DNA of 64,000 nt from Bin5 sp965261695 (GCA_965261695.1 OZ253474.1:2480001-2544000), one strand, 5' to 3'; positions 42,125 to 51,021 are shown, counted from the stretch's first letter. Program-made: numbers and translations. The notes: generated by a model not told the origin, from the sequence alone.

Positions 42125-42951
42125 TGTTTCATCCTTGTGTGGTTTGTGTCTTTGCGCAGTTAGGACGTGATGTCAAGTGACAAACAGTCAACTCGTGGTT
42201 CGTCATTTCTTTCGATGTTCCGGTCTTCCCAATGATTTGGGATTGAACCCCTTATACTATGAGTACCCGGAGTGGGAGGCGCTCACTCCGGTCACACTGT
42301 ACTGCGATGTTCTTGCCTGATTCTGCCAGTGCTACGAATCCTGACGGTCAGACGAAGAAGATATGGCAGCCTGCTCTGTCGTCCTTCGCCTGGTTCTTGA
42401 AGTAACGGACGGCAACAATCAGACCAATCACAATGAAGATAGAGCATGTGGTAAGGCCGAACATAGGCCTCTCCTTTCAGTCGCTATCACCTTTCTTAGC
42501 TTCCGCGGGTGACCTGCCCCCGATGTTTGTACCACCCGTTATGTTAGTCCGACAAGCGCGGGGCCATCGGCGGCAGGCAAGAGGGCCCCTGCCGCCGATG
42601 GCCGTTAGTCCAAGAAGTTATAGGCCCGAGTCGGCTGTAACTCTATCAGTTCGGCTCGATCATGACGCCGGCTTTGAGGCGACGGAGCCGCTCCCTGACT
42701 CCCAGGAGAGACAGCTATAGTTCACTCTAAGCGACCGCATCAGCGCAACCGAACCGGAGCCATGACTTGAGAACGTCGTCAGCAATGCGGCAGTTCAGAC
42801 ATAGCCATCTCCGAGTCTGAACCATGGTTCACTTCACATCTCCTCGCGTTCCCTCACCGATAGAATGCCTTGATACGCTCGTTATGGATGAGAGCTTTGC
42901 GGCTGGCACGCCAATAAGCAACTCGGCACACGTGAGGGTCGGCATTGATGG
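42125..42951. other. Non-coding stretch containing a long perfect palindrome
   Basis: No gene is supported: open frames such as 42433-42720 lack start signals and codon bias. The notable feature is the 16-bp inverted repeat at 42562-42603, flanked by direct copies of GTTAGTCC. GC content is lower than in the metabolic clusters. Confidence 0.5.
42562..42603. repeat. 16-bp perfect inverted repeat with 10-nt loop
   Basis: ggccatcggcggcagg (42562-42577) pairs perfectly with cctgccgccgatggcc (42588-42603). GTTAGTCC occurs immediately before (42543-42550) and after (42604-42611). There is no T tail, so a simple intrinsic terminator is not the best explanation; it may be a small mobile palindrome with target duplications. 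Confidence 0.75.
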
Positions 42952-43842
42952 CTAAGTAGGCGCCTGCCCGTCCTCGTCCCAAAGTGGCGGCATCGGTAAT
43001 CCAAGTTCCCGCACGGCCCAGGGGAGTGCGGCTCGCAGTTGCTGGCGTTGGACGGTCCTAACTTCAGGGGCGCCTTTGGGCGGCGAGAGTCCTGCACGGG
43101 CCGCGAAGTAGCCGCACAGAAGGCTGGAGAAACCCGACGCGCCTGGCAGAATGCTCCATGGCGTAGGCCCGCCTTCGGCGTGTAGACTGGGCAACCAAGC
43201 TGCCACGTCGAACGAACCGTTTCCTAGACAAAGATGGTTCCAGTCAACGAACACCACTCTGTCGGGCAGTAAGCAGATGTTGTCGCTCCGTATGTCAAGG
43301 TGTAGCGGCTGATTGCCTTCTAAGGGCGCCGCAGCCTCCGCTTGCAGAAGAGTGGGCAGGGCGCTATCGAGCCAGTCCTTCGATACAAGCCCCAAACTGA
43401 GGAAGGACTCCGGTTCTCGCGCGACCGCAGGCCAACCTTCAAGTTGCTCATGTCGTAAAGGTTCGAAGCTTGCAGGCGGGAGCGTACAGTGAAGTCTCTC
43501 GAGGGCGTCCAACACGCGCTCAACGTCGGACGGCCGCCATGGGGGAGGCCAGCGCCCTGCGCTGAGGTCCTCCAATACAAGCACCGGGACTCTGCCATCG
43601 TCGTCCCAAGCGAGCAACCGCGCCATGAAGCTCCCAGACAAATCGAGGTAGGCTCGATGCTCCACGCGGAGCCAGTCAGCTGTCAACGGGTGGGTCGCCG
43701 CTTTGACGAAGGCGCTGGACCCGTCCTTGAAGTGGAAGACTAAGCGTTCGGCTGGAGTGTAGCCTCCAGTTGTTGGGCTCCAGCCATCCACTTGCTTGCC
43801 GAGCATACCGCCGAGTCGTTCAGCCAACTCCTTTGGGGGCAT
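42952..43842 (-). CDS. Aminoglycoside/choline-type phosphotransferase family protein
   Basis: The 296-residue protein has the APH fold: GGYTPAERLVFHFKDGSSAFVKAAT with the ATP-binding Lys, VPVLVLEDLSAGRWP as hinge, the catalytic loop LHLDIRSDNICL (H-x-D-x4-N) and VFVDWNHLCLG in place of DWE/DFG. Substrate is unknown; such proteins phosphorylate antibiotics, choline-like compounds or sugars. The ATG at 43842 follows GAGAGAGA and closely follows the DinB-like gene; an open frame continues to a GTG at 43908. Confidence 0.82.
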   Translation of the reverse strand: MPPKELAERLGGMLGKQVDGWSPTTGGYTPAERLVFHFKDGSSAFVKAATHPLTADWLRVEHRAYLDLSGSFMARLLAWDDDGRVPVLVLEDLSAGRWPPPWRPSDVERVLDALERLHCTLPPASFEPLRHEQLEGWPAVAREPESFLSLGLVSKDWLDSALPTLLQAEAAAPLEGNQPLHLDIRSDNICLLPDRVVFVDWNHLCLGNGSFDVAAWLPSLHAEGGPTPWSILPGASGFSSLLCGYFAARAGLSPPKGAPEVRTVQRQQLRAALPWAVRELGLPMPPLWDEDGQAPT

Positions 43843-44432
43843 GCTATCAATCTCTCTCGCCTTCTTGGGTTTCCTGTCGCCGAAAATGGACGTTCGGTTG
43901 CCCCACACGTGCCGCGATCAAGCCAGTGGCCGACCCCAGTCCGGGGCGGTGAGCCTGTCAGTGTGTCCCCCAAGCGTGAGCGGACGGTCACTATCTCGCC
44001 CGCGTGGATGAAGTGATGGGCAGAGATCCTCATCAAGGCGTAGCTCAGTCGGAGGCCCGTCTCCCGAAGAAACGCCACCGAACCGTTGTATGGAATGACT
44101 TGATCTATGGGCGGTCCAGAGTCCAGATACTTCCGGGCCCTCTTGCAGATCTCATGGGTAGCCGCTAGAACTTCTTCCCAGTCGCAGCACTCGCCCGTTC
44201 CACCAGCGCGGAACCGATGTCCGCTGATGAATGGATGAGGGGCGAGTCCTTGGAAATTGACGTTGATCCACGAGTCCACCATGTTGGTGACGTGGCCGAT
44301 TGTCCAAGCAATGCTGCTCCCGCCGCCGTGCTGGGTTGTCGCCTCTTCTCGATTCAGTCCCTCGACTGACCCGTCAAGATTCTTCCAGGACTCGTATATG
44401 AATAAGACAAGTCTGTCAGGCATCGACACCAT
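43740..44432 (-). CDS. DinB-family protein with probable 3' frameshift
   Basis: The first 150 residues show the DinB/DUF664 four-helix metal-binding fold: a His in SSIAWTIGHVTNMVDSW, and HHFIHAGEIVTVRSRLG with the other two His ligands. DinB-like proteins include bacillithiol or mycothiol transferases and unknown hydrolases. Past RSRLG the reading frame becomes unlike the family and overlaps the phosphotransferase gene by about 100 nt. Adding one G to the GGGGG run (plus strand 43967-43971) would give an ending APDWGRPLA and a stop at 43918, a typical DinB C-terminus. This is therefore a true frameshift or a sequencing error. Confidence 0.75.
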   Translation of the reverse strand: MVSMPDRLVLFIYESWKNLDGSVEGLNREEATTQHGGGSSIAWTIGHVTNMVDSWINVNFQGLAPHPFISGHRFRAGGTGECCDWEEVLAATHEICKRARKYLDSGPPIDQVIPYNGSVAFLRETGLRLSYALMRISAHHFIHAGEIVTVRSRLGDTLTGSPPRTGVGHWLDRGTCGATERPFSATGNPRRRERLIACPQRSWLNDSAVCSASKWMAGAQQLEATLQPNA

Positions 44433-44776
44433 AACTCCAGGGTCAGTTCAAGAGACAGGGCATTCGATTTTGTCCAGTGGGGTTGACCCGGATAAAGAAG
44501 TCAGTTGGTTAAGTTTCAGTTCCGTAACCAGGAACTGTCAAGGGCCGCCGAAGAACCTATCGCCAATCCGCCGCTTTGAAGTTTCGATCCAAGTTCTAGC
44601 AGCCACAATCTGAACCCCAACATGAAGGTTCATATCCCTACGCCCCCATTCTTCCACATCGTTTGTCTGAAACCGAAACGGTTTGGGAGCGAATGCAGCA
44701 GACGGGCTGATGACGACACAGCCGCCCACCATATAAGGAAGCCGATCTACAAGCGTCTGTCAGTTCCCGTTACCCA
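44433..44776. other. Intergenic stretch, nothing recognised
   Basis: No open frame with family likeness, no tRNA-like fold and no clear repeat was found between the DinB-like and aldolase genes. It should contain the promoter of the minus-strand DinB gene at its left end. Confidence 0.45.
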
Positions 44777-45814
44777 TTACACTGTGACCGATTGGGTCTC
44801 CATATCTGGAGTGTATTTGCCCAGCTGGGCGGCGCTGGTCAGCCTAGCCCTCAACTTGAAAGCAGCTTGGGCCGCAGGGGCGTGTTCTGCTTTTCCGCCC
44901 CATGCCTTCAAGGGGGCGCTCTGAAGGCCCCGGCCGAACGAGAAGCTGAGCGCCCACGGAACGCCCACCTTGGCAGCCTCCAAGTTGATTGCGTTTAGGT
45001 TTACCGTCGCTTCGTTGTCGGTCTGTCCTCCAGAGAGAAACACGACGCCCGGCATCGCTGCCGGTATGGTCTGTTTGAAACATTCGACAGTCATCGCAGC
45101 GACCGTTGCCGGATCCGCTCGATTCGATGCGGACGAACCGGAGACCACCATATTGGGCTTCAGCAGCATTCCTCCCAACGCAACTCTCTGCCGGGATAAT
45201 TGAGCGAATGTCTCCTGCAAGGTGGCCTTAGTGGCGGCATAGCAGTCGTCGATGCCGTGGTCGCCGTCCATCAACACCTCCGGCTCTACGATGGGCACAA
45301 GACCCGCGTGTTGGCTGACAGCTGCGTACCTGGCCAGCGCATGGGCGTTCGCTTCAATGCAGTAGAGCGTGGGAATGCCCTCTCCGACGGTTATTACCGC
45401 TCGCCACTTGGCGAATCTAAGCCCCATCTCATAGTATTCCGCCAGCCGCTGCCCCAGACCGTCCAGACCTTCAGTAATCAGTTCACCGGGAGAACCGGCC
45501 AAGGGTTGCGTTCCTTTGTCCACCTTGATTCCCGGAACGATTCCGCGGTTGGAGAGGACCCTCACAAGCGGGATGCCGTCCACTCCCTTCTGCCTGGCGG
45601 TCTCGTCGTAGAGGATCACCCCGCTGATCCAGGTTTCAACATCATCCGTGCGAAAAAGCATCTCCCGATAGTTTCGCCGATTGTCTTCTGTACTCTCAAC
45701 ATTGATCGAATCGAAACGACGCTTGATGGTGCCGGAACTCTCGTCCGCAGCTAAGATGCCCTTGCCCGGTGTGACCAAGGCTCGGGCGGCGGCAGCCAGC
45801 TTTTTGATGTCCAT
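44777..45814 (-). CDS. fba: Fructose-bisphosphate aldolase, class I
   Basis: The 345-residue enzyme begins AAAARALVTPGKGILAADES, with GTIKRRFDSI, VKVDKG-type segment (IVPGIKVDKGTQPL), the catalytic ALGGMLLKPNMVV with the Schiff-base Lys, and VVFLSGGQTDNEATVNLNAI, all typical of eukaryote-type class I aldolases. It cleaves or condenses fructose-1,6-bisphosphate. The gene is last in an operon glpX - 72-aa gene - aldolase, with 12 nt to the preceding stop and GAAGGAGAC as ribosome site. With FBPase upstream, the operon is set up for gluconeogenesis or sugar-phosphate supply to inositol synthesis. Confidence 0.93.
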   Translation of the reverse strand: MDIKKLAAAARALVTPGKGILAADESSGTIKRRFDSINVESTEDNRRNYREMLFRTDDVETWISGVILYDETARQKGVDGIPLVRVLSNRGIVPGIKVDKGTQPLAGSPGELITEGLDGLGQRLAEYYEMGLRFAKWRAVITVGEGIPTLYCIEANAHALARYAAVSQHAGLVPIVEPEVLMDGDHGIDDCYAATKATLQETFAQLSRQRVALGGMLLKPNMVVSGSSASNRADPATVAAMTVECFKQTIPAAMPGVVFLSGGQTDNEATVNLNAINLEAAKVGVPWALSFSFGRGLQSAPLKAWGGKAEHAPAAQAAFKLRARLTSAAQLGKYTPDMETQSVTV

Positions 45815-45826
45815 AATCAGTCTCCT

Positions 45827-46045
45827 TCACCCTCCATAAGGTTCGATCAGGGATTTGCAGCGGCGCAGTCGCATATTGTCCGGGCGCCGTGTAGGACGCA
45901 ACAGGACTCTTATCCAGGCGCCTGCCTTGACCGTATTCTGTTGAAGCGTCCATGAAGCTCCACTACTCGAATCCGTAGCGGGAACAGTTGTCTGGCGCAC
46001 ATTGGTCTGCAAAGGCTCTCCTCCGTCATGCAGCGGGGTCATCAA
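45827..46045 (-). CDS. Small protein between glpX and aldolase, unknown
   Basis: The 72-residue frame fits exactly between its neighbours: start 18 nt after the glpX stop and stop 12 nt before the aldolase ATG. GGAGG lies six to seven bases before the ATG at 46045, a strong site. The product is polar, with a Thr/Ser/Gln-rich first half and a basic second half (RVLLRPTRRPDNMRLRRC). I recognise no family. Its placement and ribosome site argue for a real gene; the lack of a known homologue argues for caution. Confidence 0.55.
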   Translation of the reverse strand: MMTPLHDGGEPLQTNVRQTTVPATDSSSGASWTLQQNTVKAGAWIRVLLRPTRRPDNMRLRRCKSLIEPYGG

Positions 46046-46063
46046 AAGCCTCCAAAGCGCCTG

Positions 46064-47065
46064 TCATCCAGACGACCAGTGGATGACTTGGTGCGACCCT
46101 CCAAAATTGTAAAAGGAGTCTATCCAACGGACCGTACCGGAACGGTTGCACATCACCAACGATTGAGTGGATGCGCCGTCCGTCGTGAGTTTCACTCCTT
46201 TAAGCAACTCACCGGAACTCGCCCCAGTGGCGGCGAAATACACATCTTCTCCGCCCACCAGTTCTTCCGTACAGTAGACCTTTTCGACATCCACTCCGGC
46301 CGTCTCTGCAGCCGTCCGCTCCTTGGAATCCCGGGGCCAAGCCTTACACTGAATCGCTCCACCGAGGCATCTAATTGCCGAGGCGGTCAGCACCCCTTCA
46401 GGAGCGCCGCCGATGCCCATGAGCATGTCCACTCCGCTTCCCGGCAACGCCGCTTGAATTCCAGCTGCAACATCTCCGTCGGAAATGAATTTGATTCTGG
46501 CCCCGGTGGCGCGGACTGATTCCAACAGTTGCTCGTGCCTAGGCCTGTCCAAGACGACGACGGTCATCGTCTCCGCCTTTCGTCCCTTGGCATCCGCGAC
46601 GTTTTTGATGTTGACATCCACCGATGCGTTGATGTCAATCGCGTCCCTCGCATCTGCGCCGACGGCGATCTTATTCACATAGACGACGTGTTTGGGCACG
46701 TTCATGGTTCCCCGACCCGAGAGGGCAATGGCCGAGATGGCCCCAGGAAGCCCCTTGGACAACAGAGTGGTGCCGTCGATGGGATCGACGGCTATATCGA
46801 CCTGGGGCGGCGAGCCGGCTCCGACGCGTTCGCCTATGTACAGCATGGGTGCCTCATCCTTTTCGCCCTCTCCGATCACCACGACCCCATCCATGGAGAT
46901 GGAGTCCAAGGTCAAGCGCATGGCGTCCACCGCAGATTGGTCCACTGATTCTTTATCACCCATGCCCATAAAACGCACGCCGCCTATGGCAGCCGCCTCG
47001 GTCACACGCACTAGATCCATGGCTATGTTGAGCTCTATCCTATGTGGGCCTTTTGTAGTTGACAT
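46064..47065 (-). CDS. glpX: Fructose-1,6-bisphosphatase, class II (GlpX)
   Basis: The 333-residue enzyme contains the GlpX/Li-sensitive phosphatase metal motif VDPIDGTTLLSKG, the upstream VVIGEGEKDEAPML with metal-binding Glu, GIGGAPEGVLTASAIRCLGG and the C-terminal part with VRWIDSFYNFGG. It hydrolyses fructose-1,6-bisphosphate to fructose-6-phosphate. It is first in the operon with the 72-aa gene and class I aldolase. AAGGAGGCGAAGTC supports the ATG at 47065. It is divergent from the HTH/inositol-phosphate synthase locus, sharing about 105 bp of upstream DNA. Confidence 0.94.
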   Translation of the reverse strand: MSTTKGPHRIELNIAMDLVRVTEAAAIGGVRFMGMGDKESVDQSAVDAMRLTLDSISMDGVVVIGEGEKDEAPMLYIGERVGAGSPPQVDIAVDPIDGTTLLSKGLPGAISAIALSGRGTMNVPKHVVYVNKIAVGADARDAIDINASVDVNIKNVADAKGRKAETMTVVVLDRPRHEQLLESVRATGARIKFISDGDVAAGIQAALPGSGVDMLMGIGGAPEGVLTASAIRCLGGAIQCKAWPRDSKERTAAETAGVDVEKVYCTEELVGGEDVYFAATGASSGELLKGVKLTTDGASTQSLVMCNRSGTVRWIDSFYNFGGSHQVIHWSSG

Positions 47066-47133
47066 GACTTCGCCTCCTTAAAGACGGTTGACGGCGGCAC
47101 TCGGGAAATCGGCTGCTGTTGGACTAAGAGACA

Positions 47134-47162
47134 TTGATTGCTAACGAAAATATTGGTACTAT
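47134..47162 (+). promoter_or_regulatory. Strong promoter giving a near-leaderless HTH transcript
   Basis: TTGATT (47134-47139), 17 nt and TACTAT (47157-47162) match sigma70 boxes. The expected start point (47168-47170) is one to three bases before the ATG at 47171, and no Shine-Dalgarno sequence precedes that ATG, so the mRNA would be leaderless. Confidence 0.5.
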
Positions 47163-47170
47163 CGGCCATT

Positions 47171-47485
47171 ATGAACAACGCCCGCCAAATAATCAACCGT
47201 TTCGGCGGCCAGTCCTCGTTGGCGGCGCTGTTGGGCAAACGTCAAAGCACTGTGCAGCATTGGGCCAGGACCGGGCGTATACCGTCCCAGTGGCAGGAGC
47301 GGCTATTGGGGCTGGCACATCGGCGGGGAGTCAATTTGGAAGCCCGGGACTTGTCGCGACCGACGTTCCCTCTGTCAGCCCTGCAGGCGGCAGATTGGGG
47401 ATTCTTCAGGTGGGCTTGGGCGCCGTGTCTTCCACATTTATCGCTGGCGTCGAGCATGTCCGGCAAGGCACGGGACAGCCGATAG
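47171..47485 (+). CDS. HTH protein (carph-isopro-like, Cro/XRE type), 3' end uncertain
   Basis: Residues 1-60 form a clear DNA-binding fold: NNARQIINRFGGQSSLAALL, GKRQSTVQHWARTGRIPSQW and QERLLGLAHRRGVNL. This matches the short HTH proteins annotated as carph-isopro. The tail after about residue 65 is out of frame with, and overlaps, the inositol-phosphate synthase remnant (LSRPTFPLSALQAADW), so the native stop was probably lost or the protein naturally overlaps the next gene. It likely regulates its own locus and possibly the divergent glpX operon. The probable transcript is leaderless. Confidence 0.65.
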   Translation: MNNARQIINRFGGQSSLAALLGKRQSTVQHWARTGRIPSQWQERLLGLAHRRGVNLEARDLSRPTFPLSALQAADWGFFRWAWAPCLPHLSLASSMSGKARDSR

Positions 47486-48017
47486 GCTCGATCTCCCAAA
47501 TGGCAACCATTCGCCTCGGCAAGCGACCGGACAGGCGGACGCCGCTGATACGCGACTTCGTTCCGCTGGCGGGACTCAACCAACTGGTCTTCGGCGCATG
47601 GGACCCGATCCCCGACAACGCCTACGACGCGGCCGTCAAGGCCGGTGTCCTGGACCGCTACGAACAACTGGACCCCATCGCCCATTTCCTGAAGTCTATA
47701 CAACCCATGGCGGCGGTCTTCGACAACGATTACGTGCGACGCATCGAGGGCGCCAACGCCAAGGTCACAGGCGGCAAGCTCACGTCGGTGGAAGCGATAC
47801 GGAGCGACATCCGGCAGTTCAAAAACGACAACGATTGCGACCGACTTGTTATGGTGTGATGCGCGTCCACCGAAAAATTCATTAGTGAGACGGCGGTCCA
47901 TCAGGACGTTGAGAGTTTCGTTGACGGGCTTAACAACGACGATGAAAACATCGCCCCTTCCATGGTCTACGCCTACGCCGCGTTGATGGAGGATGATCCT
48001 TTCGCCAACGGAGTGAA
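47350..48017 (+). pseudogene. Inositol-3-phosphate synthase, interrupted and truncated
   Basis: From GRLGILQVGLGAVSSTFIAG onward the frame is a bacterial/archaeal-type myo-inositol-1-phosphate synthase: RTPLIRDFVPLAGLNQLVFG, AWDPIPDNAYDAAVKAGVLD and FKNDNDCDRLVMV. The conserved Trp that should follow VMV (VMVWC in the family) is TGA at 47857-47859. The frame then continues with family-like CASTEKFISETAV and IAPSMVYAYAALMED, and is cut at 48018 by an IS3-like end. About half the enzyme is missing. No ATG start is present in this frame. The enzyme would convert glucose-6-phosphate to inositol-3-phosphate, so the cell has lost this copy. Confidence 0.85.
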
Positions 48018-48019
48018 GT

Positions 48020-48118
48020 GGGGCCGAAAAACTGGACCACAAACTAAGATGTACAATGGAGCGATTCACCGAGCCTGTGGAGGACCAGAATAATGGCCAA
48101 CAGGTGGCGCCGACGAAT
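48020..48118 (+). mobile_element. IS3-like left end with OrfA start (copy D)
   Basis: ggggccgaaaaactggacca...gagcgatt matches copy C, including the downstream leader (gcctgtggaggaccagaataatgg) and the first OrfA codons (ATG at 48093, MANRWRRR). It is cut after about ten codons where the 3' end of the methylase gene begins. It therefore sits precisely between two interrupted genes. Confidence 0.65.
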
Positions 48119-51021
48119 TCACACCACCAGCTTAGCACCTGCTGGCCGCCTTTTGCCTCCATGCACCGACGGCTCGGCGCACCATTTGGCGGAGAGTCGG
48201 CGGACGCCTGGTAGATCTCCTCGTCGAAGGCGAGGAGATCGCAGATGACGCGGCGGTCGAGGAGGGCGCGGTTGGGGTCGGCGTCGGCGAGGTAGGCGGG
48301 CAGAAGGTCCTTGTCGCGGAACTCGTCGAAGATCATTTCGGCCATGAGCAGCTGCTCGTCGGTGAGACAGCGGAGGTCCAGCACAGGGAGAGTTTCTGCC
48401 CCTCTTATCGTGATCCTTCCTCGGCCAGCCATTTGGCGATTGGAGCGCCACCAGAAGCACAGCAACCCCAATGTGCTGTTGCCCCACACGGCGAAGGCGT
48501 AGTCAAACTGTCTGTCATCGAAAAGCACGTTCGGCCAAGCTGTTCCGCCGATGCTTACTTGCTCAGTGAACGCAACCGTTAAAGGTTGTGAATTGAATCG
48601 AAAGTCGAGATTTTGATGCGCTCGGCTGGCAGTAGCCCAAATTAGAGCGGCTTTGTTCTCCATTCCCGACCTAACTCGCAATTGAGAATCAGGAACACAG
48701 ACCATTTGGGTCTCACTCTTTGCATCGTGATTCCATAGAGCAGGGTATGTGGCCGTCGGACTTGGTGGTTCCTTGTCAAATGGTCCTCTGGGGGCTGGGC
48801 CTGTAATGTCGCGATGCACAAACCCAAGTTTGCCTACTTCGGCCAATGACGCTGCTTTCAGTTCAACTGGAGCGGGGATTCCGGGGAGCCACAGCTTGGA
48901 TCGGGAAAGGGCGTAAGCGGTCTGAGTTGTTGAGTAGTCAGACAACCGCACGGCACCCCAACTTGCCCCATCTTGGTCACGAGGAGCCTTTATCATTTTG
49001 CCAGCCAACTCTTCCCCGATTGTCAGCGGACTTGCCCCGTAGGGCCCATCCTGAATGCGTCTGACTTCATCATTGCCAATGGCCTTCTGGGCTAGTGCGT
49101 TCGCGTGGGCAAAATCCTGAGGGCTGTAGCTGAGGGAGATGAAGCAAGTCGCTTCATCAGGAGGTTCGTCCACCTTCAGCCTGCGGGCGACTATCAGGCA
49201 TTCAGCCATTCCCGTGTCCGAGGAAAAAGAAAGGTCATCGTTGTCGGCGGCGGCTATGGTTACTACAGTAAGCTCTGTGTAGTGATCCGAGAGCATCTCG
49301 CGTAACCCTTGCCAGGACAGACCAGCAGTAGCGGACAGGGGCAGTACCAACGCCACCACTCCACCCAACTTAAGCTTTTTGTGGGCCAAGGCGGCAAAGG
49401 CGGAGGCAATTCCGGCGTTGCCGTGGTAGCAGGTGTTCTTCGCCAGTGCATTGGCGCGTTGTCCCATTGCTGTTTGGTCGGCATGGGTGGCGTTGAAGGC
49501 AGCGAAAGCCGGGTTGGTGATGTCGGCGTGCGCTCCTTCGTGGTTGGTGGCGCTGGTAAACGGCGGGTTCATGATCACCAAGTCATAGCTCAAATCGCGT
49601 ATCTCAGTGCTAATCTGGGCGGCGGTCTCTTCCCCCGCGCTGCCGGTGCGCATGGCCGGGTCGCTGGTGTTGAAAAGCGTCATCACGTTAGAGGACTGCA
49701 GCAGCTCCAACGAGCCGATCATCACGCTGCCGTCCTTCTGGCGGCCGTAGGGCATGGTGTAGAGTCGGGAGTTGTTGAAGCCGACCGCTGGTTCGACGCC
49801 TGAGAGCGTGGAACCGGTGATGTGGATGGCCGACGGCATGACGTCGCAGCCGTAGAGGACCTCCTCCATCATCACCTGGTGCAGCTTGGAAGCATTGCCG
49901 CCGGCGCGCTCGTGGCGGGCGGCGATCTGCTCGTAGACGGCGGAGAGCAGCGCGCCGGTGCCGCAGGCGAAATCCCCGATGCGTAGCTTGCCAATAGCCT
50001 TGGCGTCCGACCAGTCGACGCCTTCCAGCTTGGAAACGGCGAGCCGGGCCAGCAGCGCGGCGGAAGCGGGCAGCGTGTAGAAGGTGGCGAGGTATTTGCG
50101 GTCGGCGATGAGCCGCTGGAAGATACGGCCGGTCAGGTCGTGGGCGTTTCCCACGCCGCTTGCATTGACGGCTTGGGCGGTGTTGCGAAGGCGCCGCAGG
50201 ATCCGGGCCGCGTCGGCGGAATCCAGATGCTCCAGGATGTCCTTGGCGATGGCAAAGATCGGCCAGTAGTTGATCCTCAGAATGGCGTCCCAGGCCTCCA
50301 GGACCTCTCCCTGCGGGTTGGCCACACTGTCGCCGCAGGCCATCGCGAGCGACTTGATGCGCGCGTGCATGCCGGCGATCTGGTCGTGGAAGACGAGGGC
50401 ATTGGCGATGATGGCGCAGGCCATGCGGCGGGTCTGGCGCACGTTGGCCATCCCCAGCAGGCCGGCTATCCCGTTTGTGATGCCGGGACGGGTCCGGTCT
50501 ATCTCGTCGAGGAACTTGGCGGCGGCGTCGATGCCCTCCTGCAGCGTGGTGGTTGCGCTGTCGACGGCGTGCTGGGGGACGGAGACAAGACGCACCATGT
50601 CGGCCAGGTCCTCGACACTTCCGTCCAGCCAGCCGGACTCGGGGAAGCGGTCGACGCCGCCGTTCTCGGTGAAGACACAGTATGAAAGGCGGGCATCTGA
50701 CAGAGCGGCGTTGAGATCGTGTGACTCTCCCACTTCGCTCGGATAGCGCAGGGCGACGGCGGCTTCGATGGGACGCCCGAAGACGGTGGTCTCCAGCCCG
50801 AGCCGCTGCCTCGCTTCCTCTTCGGCGTGGGCGGCGGGCATGTACTCCGCCTCGATCACCACCGGCGCGCTGCCGGGCGCGGTGATGAGGATGTCGGGCC
50901 GAAGTCCCGGGTGTCCGGCGATCATGCCCGTGTTCTCCGACCGGACCTCGCTGCGCGGCAGCATCGCCTGGAGCAGGTTGCCCAACGCGTTGTTGGCGCT
51001 CGGTTCGGTCTGGTGCGGCAT
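48119..51021 (-). CDS. Large N6-adenine DNA methylase with N-terminal nuclease-like domain; 3' frameshift
   Basis: About 965 residues. The N-terminus (RPDILITAPGSAPVVIEAEY) resembles a PD-(D/E)xK core in which the final Lys is replaced by Glu. A helical region follows, and the methylase core carries motif I IGDFACGTGALLSAVY and motif IV LVIMNPPFTSATNHEG, like Eco57I/type I HsdM or single-chain type IIG enzymes. The C-terminus is frameshifted: after FDEEIYQ the open frame reads nonsense, while a neighbouring frame gives VRRLSAKWCAEPSVHGGK and stops at 48119. Unshifted translation instead continues through the IS remnant and antisense to the inositol synthase relic, to 47242. Confidence 0.82.

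Noticed and set aside
42543..42611. Integron attC site
   Set aside because: GTTAG boxes and a hairpin are present, but the boxes are direct instead of complementary inverse core sites, and no integrase or cassette array is visible.
47857..47859. TGA recoded as tryptophan
   Set aside because: Other genes in the window end at TGA normally (for example glpX-operon genes and the heptamer-tailed Gfo/Idh gene), so general recoding is untenable; local decay is simpler.
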